Assembly (NCBI GenBank): GCA_052273845.1 | Contig: DAVZHM010000093.1 | Span: 1 to 6,721, forward strand | DNA length: 6,721 nt | Direction: 5' to 3' | Source: Fimenecus sp052273845 | GTDB lineage: Bacteria > Bacillota > Clostridia > Oscillospirales > Acutalibacteraceae | In this document: positions 1 to 5,086 of the stretch, piece by piece | Layout: the number at the start of each line of letters is the position of its first letter | Position numbering within the stretch: the first letter of the stretch is position 1 | Position numbers and translations under genes: made by a program | The notes under the pieces: generated by a model | The model's database searches: none | What the model was told of the DNA's origin: nothing | The model's input: the letters and a program-made list of their open reading frames with translations, nothing else

Positions 1-75
1 CAGTGATTTTTTATTGGTTAGGGATGTGTGGAGTCGAACAGGACGGCGCACCGCACAGCTGAATTTATTTTGCGT

Positions 76-112
76 GGAAATTGACAGTTGGGCGCTTCGT
101 GAAGCGCCCCTA
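76..112 (+). repeat. Short palindromic repeat unit, copy A
   Basis: The unit starts with GGAAATTGAC (76-85), followed by the inverted repeat GGGCGCTTC (90-98) / GAAGCGCCC (101-109), and ends with CCCCTA. Copy B, 65 bases to the right, has the same order: GGAA(A/T)TTGAC, a GC-rich dyad, then CCCCTA. The dyad arms differ between copies while the flanks are kept, as in families of small dispersed palindromic elements. That it belongs to a multi-copy family is inference. Confidence 0.5.
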
Positions 113-140
113 TGGGTTGTGCGTTGTTTTGACTTTGTGC

Positions 141-174
141 GGAATTTGACGGGGCGTCGAGTCGCCGCCCCCTA
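141..174 (+). repeat. Short palindromic repeat unit, copy B
   Basis: GGAATTTGAC (141-150) is followed directly by a dyad, GGGGCG (151-156) with CGCCCC (166-171). One T-C mismatch (157/165) is followed by an inner CGA/TCG pairing, and the unit ends with CCCCCTA. It matches copy A (76-112) in both flanks but has a different dyad core. Confidence 0.5.
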
Positions 175-217
175 CGCACGAAACGAAGCATATGCGCGGA
201 TTGGAATTTTCGCGTAG

Positions 218-299
218 GGACAGGAGATTCCCCTGTTAGGGGAAATGTCCGCAACGCGGACAAAAGGGTGACATTTTCGGAGAAAATCCTCGCCTGTCC
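218..299. other. 82-base block with a closing stem and three tight hairpins
   Basis: GGACAGG at 218-224 is the exact reverse complement of CCTGTCC at 293-299. Between them lie three perfect hairpins: TTCCCCT/AGGGGAA (228-234 with 238-244, 3-base loop), TGTCCGC/GCGGACA (246-252 with 256-262, loop AAC) and ATTTTC/GAAAAT (273-278 with 282-287, loop GGA). The block can thus fold into a four-way cloverleaf-like shape as RNA or single-stranded DNA. It is not a tRNA: there is no anticodon loop of 7, no T-loop and no CCA end. Whether it is transcribed, mobile or simply repeated is unknown. Confidence 0.45.
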
Positions 300-325
300 G
301 AAATGGAGAATATATCGCAATTTGT

Positions 326-390
326 GAGGGGAACCTCCGGCGAGGGTTCCCCATGATAAAACCTTCCCCCGAAAGGTTTCATCTCCCCTC
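326..390. repeat. Pair of hairpins with an alternative closing pairing
   Basis: GGGGAACC (328-335) pairs perfectly with GGTTCCCC (345-352), and AAACCTT (359-365) pairs with AAGGTTT (373-379); the second stem extends past one mismatch through GAT (355-357) / ATC (381-383). In addition GAGGGGA (326-332) is complementary to TCCCCTC (384-390), which would compete with the first hairpin and enclose the second. No gene or T-run goes with these structures, so a role as an attenuator cannot be argued from sequence alone. Confidence 0.4.
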
Positions 391-395
391 CTGCG

Positions 396-493
396 CTTTT
401 TATGAAAAAGGTATTTCGCCGTCTGCGGACGGCAATGTGGGGTTTCGCCCCACACCCACCGCCTTTAAAAAGGCGGGCGAAACTTTTTTTCGC
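396..493. repeat. Cluster of four to five hairpins
   Basis: In order: CTTTTT/AAAAAG (396-401 with 405-410), CCGTC/GACGG (419-423 with 428-432), TGTGGGG/CCCCACA (436-442 with 448-454), CCGCCTT/AAGGCGG (459-465 with 470-476) and GCGAAA/TTTCGC (477-482 with 488-493). A run of seven T (484-490) follows the 459-476 hairpin by seven bases, so on the plus strand this could weakly end transcription entering from the left. The sequence around GGGGTTTCGCCCC resembles, from memory, a dispersed intergenic repeat of clostridial genomes. Confidence 0.45.
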
Positions 494-562
494 TCGAATG
501 TAGGTTCGAAAGGATTTGTAGCGTTTTCGTACAAGGGAAAGGTACGATTCACATCGCAAGAA

Positions 563-587
563 TAAGGGCGCGTAATACGCGCCCTTA
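563..587 (-). terminator. Perfect 11-bp stem-loop downstream of the arabinose operon
   Basis: TAAGGGCGCGT (563-573) and ACGCGCCCTTA (577-587) form a perfect 11-bp, GC-rich stem with a 3-base loop, 44 bases beyond the stop codon of the last operon gene. Position and strength fit an intrinsic terminator for the minus-strand operon. However, the minus-strand tail after the stem (TTCTTGCG) is only weakly T-rich, so it may instead belong to the palindrome mosaic or act mainly as a 3'-end stabiliser. Confidence 0.4.
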
Positions 588-630
588 CGGATTGTTATGC
601 AAATTTATTTTTTGCAAAAATGACGGTTTT

Positions 631-1116
631 TTACCCGTTTCGGTTGCTTTTTGCCGTGATGTGTGTGATATTGATTTTTACAATGCACAGCGCGTCTTTG
701 AAGCGTTCGATTTCCGCTTCGATTTCTTCCTCGGTGCCGCACGCGTGCTTTTGGCTTAACAAAACCGCGGCGCGGTGCTGTTCGGCTTCTTCGGTGACGA
801 TTTCCGCTTCGCCGAACACGATGACGCTTTCATATATCGTGGTATATTCCGATGGCGCAACCGTTGCATACGGCACAGCGCAGAAAGACACGCGCGCATC
901 ATTTTTTATCGCATCAATTTTGTGTCCGCTCTTTGCGCAATGAAAATAAATTACATCGTCTGCATACACGAAATTCAGCGGTACGGCATACGGATAGCCG
1001 TTATCCCCCGAAACCGCCAACACGCCGTATTCGGCTTTTAAAAGCAGGTCTTTTGCTGTTTTCAAATCTAACGCCCTCGTTTTGCGGCGTATCGGTCGAA
1101 ATTCCAAATTATCCAT
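631..1116 (-). CDS. Pyridoxamine 5'-phosphate oxidase family (NimA-like) FMN-binding protein
   Basis: A 161-residue cytoplasmic protein of the split-barrel flavin-binding fold. The N-terminal RPIRRKTRALD (7-17), the stretch GVLAVSGDNGYPYAVPLNFVY (31-51) and IYFHCAKSGHKIDAI (56-70) are the hallmark order of the pyridoxamine-phosphate-oxidase-like / Nim family, which binds FMN or sometimes haem. True PNPOx enzymes are longer, so pyridoxal phosphate synthesis is unlikely; family members include nitroimidazole reductases and many proteins of unknown substrate. I chose the ATG at 1116 because it has AGGGG seven bases upstream and places RPIRRKTR near the N-terminus as usual; a longer reading to 1251 would run deep into araD. 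The ATG lies inside the end of araD (8-base overlap, ATGGATAA), which points to translational coupling and membership of the arabinose operon. The C-terminal helix (127-143) is Glu-rich. Its link to arabinose metabolism is not explained by the family. Fold assignment is firm, function is open. Confidence 0.87.
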   Translation of the reverse strand: MDNLEFRPIRRKTRALDLKTAKDLLLKAEYGVLAVSGDNGYPYAVPLNFVYADDVIYFHCAKSGHKIDAIKNDARVSFCAVPYATVAPSEYTTIYESVIVFGEAEIVTEEAEQHRAAVLLSQKHACGTEEEIEAEIERFKDALCIVKINITHITAKSNRNG

Positions 1117-1813
1117 TTTGTTTCCCCTGCCCGTAATATGCGTTCGCGCCGTGTTTGCGAAGATAGTGCTTATCGAGCAATTCCTGCTGCATCGGCGAAA
1201 GTTCGGGACGCATTTGCAATGCGTGCCACGCCATAAACGCGACTTCTTCAAGCACTACGGCATTGTGCACCGCGTTTTCGGGGCTTGTGCCCCAACAAAA
1301 CGGCCCATGGGAATGCACCAAAACTGCGGGAATATCCGCCGCGCTTTTGCCTTGGAATGTTTCGACAATCACATTGCCCGTTTCCCATTCGTACCGTCCG
1401 CCGATTTCGTCGGGCGTCATTTTGCGCGAACAGGGAATTTCGCCGTAAAAATAGTCGCCGTGCGTTGTGCCAAGCGCAGGAATACCGCGCCCCGCCTGTG
1501 CAAAGGTGGTTGCCCAACGCGAATGTGTATGCACAATCCCCTCGATTTCAGGGAATGCGTTATACAGCACAACATGGGTGTCGGTATCGGATGAGGGGTT
1601 TAAATCCCCCTCGACTTTTTTGCCCGTTTTTAAATCCACAACCACCATATCCGAAGCACGCATGGTATCGTATTCCACGCCCGACGGTTTAATGACCATC
1701 AGATTTTTTTCGCGGTCCACGCCGGAGACATTGCCCCACGTGAAGGTCACCAAATTGTATTTCGGCAAAAGCAAGTTGGCACGAAATACCCTTTCTTTCA
1801 ATTCTTCCAGCAT
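1109..1813 (-). CDS. araD: L-ribulose-5-phosphate 4-epimerase
   Basis: This 234-residue enzyme is a class II aldolase/epimerase that interconverts L-ribulose 5-phosphate and D-xylulose 5-phosphate by retro-aldol cleavage with a bound zinc or other divalent metal; it is the last step of bacterial arabinose breakdown. It aligns with E. coli AraD (231 residues) nearly end to end. The sequence shows TWGNVSGVDRE (25-35), IKPSGV (41-46), PSSDTDTH (73-80) with D76, the metal-binding IVHTHSRW (93-100) with H95 and H97, the catalytic D120 in THGDYFYG, YEWETGNVIVETF (141-153), H169 in VHSHGPF, and the C-terminal HYLRKHGANAYYGQ with Y227, equivalent to the catalytic Tyr229. All known active-site residues are kept. 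The ATG at 1813 has GAGGA seven bases upstream, overlapping the araA stop; the gap to araA is 10 bases. Its last 8 bases overlap the start of the flavoprotein gene downstream. Confidence 0.97.
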   Translation of the reverse strand: MLEELKERVFRANLLLPKYNLVTFTWGNVSGVDREKNLMVIKPSGVEYDTMRASDMVVVDLKTGKKVEGDLNPSSDTDTHVVLYNAFPEIEGIVHTHSRWATTFAQAGRGIPALGTTHGDYFYGEIPCSRKMTPDEIGGRYEWETGNVIVETFQGKSAADIPAVLVHSHGPFCWGTSPENAVHNAVVLEEVAFMAWHALQMRPELSPMQQELLDKHYLRKHGANAYYGQGKQNG

Positions 1814-1823
1814 TTTGCGTTCC

Positions 1824-3299
1824 TCATTTCAGTTTCCATGCAAGGTCGTTTAAGAACAATTCGTGTTCAAGTGCATCGGGTGTTGTATCTTTGGTGATAT
1901 GCACAAATTCAATTTCCATCATTCGTGCAAAATCTTTCAGCATTTCGGGCGTGGCGTCATAAGTCAGCACCGTATGGTGCGCGCCGCCCGCTAAAATCCA
2001 ACATTCCGCGCCCGTGCGAAGGTTGGGCATTGCCCGCCACATGACGCGTGCCACGGGGAGATTGGGCATGGGCATAATGGGTTTGACCGCCTCAATATCC
2101 TGGCAAATCATACGCAGTCTGCCGCCCATATCCACAAGGCTCACCACGCACGCTTTGCCGGCATGTCCCTCGAACACCAACCGCGCGGGGTCACCCTTGC
2201 CGCCGATGCCCAACGGATGCACCTCAATGCGCGGGCGGTCTGCCGCAACGGACGGGCAAACTTCCAACATATGCGCGCCGAGCGAATACTCGTTGCCTTT
2301 TTCCAAATGGTAGGTGTAATCTTCCATAAACGCGGTGCCGCCGTTTAAACCTTCGGTCATGGCTTTGACAACCGCCGTGAGCGCCGCGACTTTCCAATCG
2401 CCTTCGCCGCCGTAGCCGTAGCCTTTTTCCATTAACCGCTGGGAAGCAAGTCCGGGCAGCTGTTCCATACCGTACAAATCTTCAAATGTATTGGAAAACG
2501 CCTTGCAACCCTCGCGGTCAAGCATTTTCTGCATGGCGATTTCTTCTTTTGCCTGATAGCGCACCGCCGCCAAATTTTCGGTGGCAAAGGTGTATTTCTG
2601 TTCATATTCCGCCATCAGCGCGTCCACTTCGCCGTCTGTGACCGCTTCGATTTCATCGACCAACGCACCGACGGGCCAAGTATTGACCTGCCAGCCGAGC
2701 TTGATTTGTGTTTCGACTTTGTCACCCTCGGTAACGGCGACATTGCGCATATTATCGCCGAAGCGCATCACTTTTAAGGATTTGGAAAACGCAACCGCCG
2801 CCGCAGAGCGCATCCATGCGCCGAGTTTTTCGAGGACATCCTCGTCCTGCCAATACCCCATAATCACCTTGCGCGGCATACGAAGCCGCGCGGCAATAAA
2901 GCCGTGTTCACGGTCGCCGTGGGCGGCTTGGTTCAGGTTCATAAAATCCATATCAATTTCTTCATTGGGAATTTCGCGGTTGTACTGCGTGGCAAAATGG
3001 CAATACGGTTTTTGCAAGTTTTGCAAGCCGTCAATCCACATTTTACTCGGCGAAAAAGTGTGCATCCAGCAAAGAATGCCCGCGCACGCATCGTTGTAGT
3101 TGGCTTCTTTGACAACCTGCGAGATTTCCTCGGGCGTTTTGGCGGTAACCTTATACACCACCTTGCAGGGAAGCACACCGCTTTCGTTCATTTCGGACGC
3201 CATTTCGGCGGCGCGGGAAGCTACGATTTCCAAAACCTCGGGGCCATACAGGAACTGACTGCCGACCACAAACCAAAATTCATAATCTTTTAATTGCAT
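1824..3299 (-). CDS. araA: L-arabinose isomerase
   Basis: A 491-residue cytoplasmic enzyme that converts L-arabinose to L-ribulose with Mn2+, the first step of the pathway; E. coli AraA is about 500 residues, so this is full length. The N-terminus YEFWFVVGSQFLYGPEVL (6-23) is the family signature. Metal and catalytic residues are all present: E299 in GGEGDWK, E326 in FMEDYTYH, H343 in GAHMLEVCPS and the His pair 441-442 in GGAHHT. The block LPGLASQRLMEKGYGYGGEG (281-300) and MRFGDNMRNVAVTEGDK (178-194) are also typical. I start it at the ATG at 3299, which has AGAGGTG just upstream; the GTG at 3308 lies inside that ribosome binding site. The gene follows the kinase by 21 bases and precedes araD by 10, in an operon. 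Some family members also act on D-galactose to give tagatose; nothing here decides that. Confidence 0.98.
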   Translation of the reverse strand: MQLKDYEFWFVVGSQFLYGPEVLEIVASRAAEMASEMNESGVLPCKVVYKVTAKTPEEISQVVKEANYNDACAGILCWMHTFSPSKMWIDGLQNLQKPYCHFATQYNREIPNEEIDMDFMNLNQAAHGDREHGFIAARLRMPRKVIMGYWQDEDVLEKLGAWMRSAAAVAFSKSLKVMRFGDNMRNVAVTEGDKVETQIKLGWQVNTWPVGALVDEIEAVTDGEVDALMAEYEQKYTFATENLAAVRYQAKEEIAMQKMLDREGCKAFSNTFEDLYGMEQLPGLASQRLMEKGYGYGGEGDWKVAALTAVVKAMTEGLNGGTAFMEDYTYHLEKGNEYSLGAHMLEVCPSVAADRPRIEVHPLGIGGKGDPARLVFEGHAGKACVVSLVDMGGRLRMICQDIEAVKPIMPMPNLPVARVMWRAMPNLRTGAECWILAGGAHHTVLTYDATPEMLKDFARMMEIEFVHITKDTTPDALEHELFLNDLAWKLK

Positions 3300-3305
3300 A
3301 AAAAA

Positions 3306-3312
3306 CACCTCT
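3306..3312 (-). promoter_or_regulatory. Ribosome binding site that fixes the araA start
   Basis: The minus strand reads AGAGGTG and then six T before ATG (3299). Because the alternative GTG at 3308 falls within this site, the ATG is the likely start, and it yields the usual short AraA N-terminus. Confidence 0.75.
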
Positions 3313-3320
3313 GTAAATAT

Positions 3321-4916
3321 TTATATCGTTTCGACGGCGGCTTTTTCAACCGAAAGCCCCGCTTTATAGCGTGAAAGGAAGTTGTTGAACCGTTCCACAT
3401 CGCTTTTTTGCGGCTCTACGCATTTGCCCGCATTGCCCGCAAATATGTTTTCAGAAAGGAACTTCTCTAACGTATCCGCAGCGTTTGTACGCATATAAAG
3501 CGCCAACAGCGCAATGCCCCACGCGCCGCCCTCGCCTGCGGTTTCCATAACGGCAACGGGCGTATGCAGTGCCCCTGCCGCAAGTCGTTGCCCAACCACG
3601 GGGGTTTTAAAAAGTCCGCCGTGCCCATACAGGCGCGAAAGCGTTAAATGCTCTTGCTCAAACAGAATATCCATGCCGATGCGCAAGGTGGCAAGCGTGC
3701 TGAAAATGAGATTGCACATAAAATTGGGAAGCGTGAACGCACTGTCCGCCGAACGGACAAACAGCGGTCTGCCGTCGGAAAAACCTGTTACCGGTTCGCC
3801 CGCGTAATAATTATAGGACAAAAGTCCGCCGCAGGTTTCGTCCGCCGAGAGTGCCGCCGCATACAGCATATCGTAAAGCGCACTCTTTTGGACTTTTGCG
3901 CCCGCCGTTTCCAAAACTTGGGAGAACAGTCGCACCCAAGCGTCCAAATCCGAAGTACAGGTATTGCAATGCACCATTGCCACGGGCGCACCCGCGGGTG
4001 TCGTGACCATATCAATTTCCGGATACACCGCCGACAACGGTTTTTCGAGCACCGCCATGGCGAATATGGAAGTCCCTGCCGAAACATTGCCCGTTAAGGG
4101 CGCCACGCTGTTTGTGGCAACCATGCCCGTGCCTGCATCCCCTTCGGGCGGGCAGAACGGCACACTAGGTACAAGGTCACCCGTCGGGTCTAAAAACAGC
4201 GCGCCGCTTTCTGTGAGCGTCCCCGCCTGCACGCCCGCCGGCAGGACTTTCGGCAACAGGGTCAGAATCGGTTTTGTAAAGCCGTGCTGTGCAGAAAGTG
4301 TATCAAAAATTGCCGTTTTTTCGCGGTCATAATCGCAAATGCTGCTATCTATCGGGAACATGCCTGACGCTTCGCCCACGCCGAGTACCTTTTCCCCAGT
4401 CAGTTGCCAATGCACATACCCTGCGAGGGTGGTTAAAAAGGCGATGTCCGCGATGTGGGACTCTTTTTCCAGTATAGCGTGATACAAATGCGCCACGCTC
4501 CAACGCTGCGGAATATTAAAAGACAGTTTCTCGGTCAGTTCCGCGGCGGCGCGCTCGGTGATGGTATTGCGCCAAGTGCGAAACGACACCAAAAGGTCGC
4601 CGTTGTTGTCGAACGGCAAATAGCCGTGCATCATTGCCGATATGCCGATACTGCCGACGGTTTTCAGCGTTACGCCGTAGGTTTCTTGCACCGCGCGTTT
4701 CAAAGACGCATAGCACGATTGCAAACCCGTTTTGACCAAATCCAACGGATAAGTCCAAATGCCGTTATCTTGCCTGTTTTCCCAATCGAAAGTACCTTGC
4801 GCGAGCACCGCGCCGCTTGTGCTTATCAGCACCGCTTTTATGCGCGTGGAACCGAATTCCACGCCGAGTGCGGTTTCGCCGTTTTCGAGCAGTTTACAAA
4901 TGGTTTTTGTATCCAA
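3321..4916 (-). CDS. FGGY-family carbohydrate kinase, probable ribulokinase of the operon
   Basis: A 531-residue ATP-dependent sugar kinase of the FGGY family (actin-like fold). By position before araA and araD it should phosphorylate L-ribulose to L-ribulose 5-phosphate, i.e. fill the araB role. Visible parts: the N-terminal phosphate loop GVEFGSTRIKAVL (18-30), in which Glu20 replaces the usual Asp; the substrate-side segment GISAMMHGYLPFD (91-103) and FRTWRNTIT (112-120); the mid-domain EGDAGTGM (258-265), where D260 is the likely catalytic base; the second phosphate motif GNVSAGTS (276-283); and the adenosine-binding region GHGGLFKTP (431-439) plus GEGGAWGIALLA (461-472). It does not closely resemble the classical 560-residue E. 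coli AraB, but matches a clostridial FGGY branch that I recall being labelled only 'ATPase' or 'FGGY kinase'. The start is TTG at 4916, with GGAGG seven bases upstream; no better in-frame ATG exists near the conserved N-terminus. First gene of the operon. Kinase class is certain; substrate is inferred from context. Confidence 0.93.
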   Translation of the reverse strand: MDTKTICKLLENGETALGVEFGSTRIKAVLISTSGAVLAQGTFDWENRQDNGIWTYPLDLVKTGLQSCYASLKRAVQETYGVTLKTVGSIGISAMMHGYLPFDNNGDLLVSFRTWRNTITERAAAELTEKLSFNIPQRWSVAHLYHAILEKESHIADIAFLTTLAGYVHWQLTGEKVLGVGEASGMFPIDSSICDYDREKTAIFDTLSAQHGFTKPILTLLPKVLPAGVQAGTLTESGALFLDPTGDLVPSVPFCPPEGDAGTGMVATNSVAPLTGNVSAGTSIFAMAVLEKPLSAVYPEIDMVTTPAGAPVAMVHCNTCTSDLDAWVRLFSQVLETAGAKVQKSALYDMLYAAALSADETCGGLLSYNYYAGEPVTGFSDGRPLFVRSADSAFTLPNFMCNLIFSTLATLRIGMDILFEQEHLTLSRLYGHGGLFKTPVVGQRLAAGALHTPVAVMETAGEGGAWGIALLALYMRTNAADTLEKFLSENIFAGNAGKCVEPQKSDVERFNNFLSRYKAGLSVEKAAVETI

Positions 4917-4923
4917 AAAAACG

Positions 4924-4928
4924 CCTCC
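4924..4928 (-). promoter_or_regulatory. Ribosome binding site for the TTG-started kinase
   Basis: GGAGG on the minus strand is separated by CGTTTTT (seven bases) from the TTG at 4916. Strength and spacing are ideal and support a TTG start, with the conserved phosphate loop beginning about 18 residues later. Confidence 0.75.
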
Positions 4929-4940
4929 GTTTCTTGTTTA

Positions 4941-4969
4941 ATCATATCCCAAAATTTCTTTTTTTGCAA
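4941..4969 (-). promoter_or_regulatory. Sigma-70/A-type promoter of the arabinose operon
   Basis: On the minus strand, TTGCAA (4964-4969, 4 of 6 to TTGACA) and TATGAT (4941-4946, 5 of 6 to TATAAT) are exactly 17 bases apart. The predicted start of transcription is near 4934, leaving a leader of about 18 bases that contains the GGAGG site. The spacer is A-rich. It is the only good match in the 170-base divergent region on this strand. Predicted by eye only. Confidence 0.6.
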
Positions 4970-4984
4970 TTCTTTTTTACTGAA

Positions 4985-5001
4985 GTTTCTATTTTTGAAA
5001 C
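4985..5001. promoter_or_regulatory. Candidate operator: GTTTC-N7-GAAAC inverted repeat
   Basis: GTTTC (4985-4989) and GAAAC (4997-5001) form an inverted repeat between the two divergent promoters. A further TTTCAAAC lies at 5046-5053, over the predicted TetR start of transcription. TetR-family proteins usually bind palindromes in the divergent region beside their gene, so this is the best dyad seen, but five-base arms in AT-rich DNA can arise by chance and the site does not overlap either promoter core. Confidence 0.25.
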
Positions 5002-5017
5002 GCGCAATCTGTTTTCC

Positions 5018-5046
5018 TTTACATTTCGCAACGGGTGTGGTAAAAT
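5018..5046 (+). promoter_or_regulatory. Extended -10 promoter of the TetR-family gene
   Basis: TTTACA (5018-5023, 5 of 6 to TTGACA) and TAAAAT (5041-5046, 5 of 6 to TATAAT) are 17 bases apart, and TG at 5038-5039 gives the extended TGn -10 motif. Transcription would start near 5053, about 34 bases before the TTG start codon. Confidence 0.65.
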
Positions 5047-5071
5047 TTCAAACAACACAACTGCATTTCTT

Positions 5072-5078
5072 AGGGAGG
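5072..5078 (+). promoter_or_regulatory. Ribosome binding site deciding the TTG start of the TetR gene
   Basis: AGGGAGG is followed after eight bases (CGAGTTTT) by TTG at 5087. The next in-frame ATG upstream (4817) lies inside the kinase gene on the other strand and has no such site, so TTG is the likely start. Confidence 0.75.
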
Positions 5079-5086
5079 CGAGTTTT

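Larger units (their letters stand above)
1..630. other. Intergenic region rich in short palindromes, no convincing gene
   Basis: This 630-base stretch lies downstream of the arabinose operon and has no ORF with a recognisable protein. The short ORFs in it run across the palindromes and lack good ribosome binding sites, so I read them as chance. By eye I find perfect or near-perfect hairpins at 90-109, 151-171, 228-244, 246-262, 273-287, 328-352, 359-379, 396-410, 419-432, 436-454, 459-476, 527-547 and 563-587, mostly with loops of 3-7 bases. This density is far above what the rest of the window shows. From memory, clostridial gut genomes carry similar intergenic mosaics of hairpins around motifs such as GGGGTTTCGCCCC, but I cannot check copy number here. 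The 3' end of an unseen gene could lie at the extreme left edge; nothing in the first 60 bases identifies one. Confidence 0.7.

Noticed and set aside
1..60. tRNA-like fragment on the minus strand (GTTCGACTCC followed by ACCA)
   Set aside because: The bases flanking TTCGA do not form a T-stem, and no D- or anticodon arm is found.
218..299. Riboswitch or transposon end
   Set aside because: No gene follows in either direction at leader distance, no transposase is present, and the fold matches no riboswitch class I know.
14..565. Short ORFs on both strands, including 353-565 on the plus strand and 18-455 and 236-559 on the minus strand
   Set aside because: They run through overlapping palindromes, contradict each other across strands, lack good ribosome binding sites and have low-complexity or unfamiliar translations.
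1117..1251. Upstream extension of the flavoprotein gene to position 1251
   Set aside because: It would overlap araD by over 140 bases, adds non-conserved sequence, and the ATG at 1116 has its own ribosome binding site.
1082..3293. Several plus-strand ORFs of 120-172 residues opposite araA and araD
   Set aside because: Shadow frames of well-conserved minus-strand genes.
4996..5009. Catabolite-responsive element (cre) starting TGAAACGCGC
   Set aside because: The central CG is out of register and the right half does not match the TGWAANCGNTNWCA consensus.
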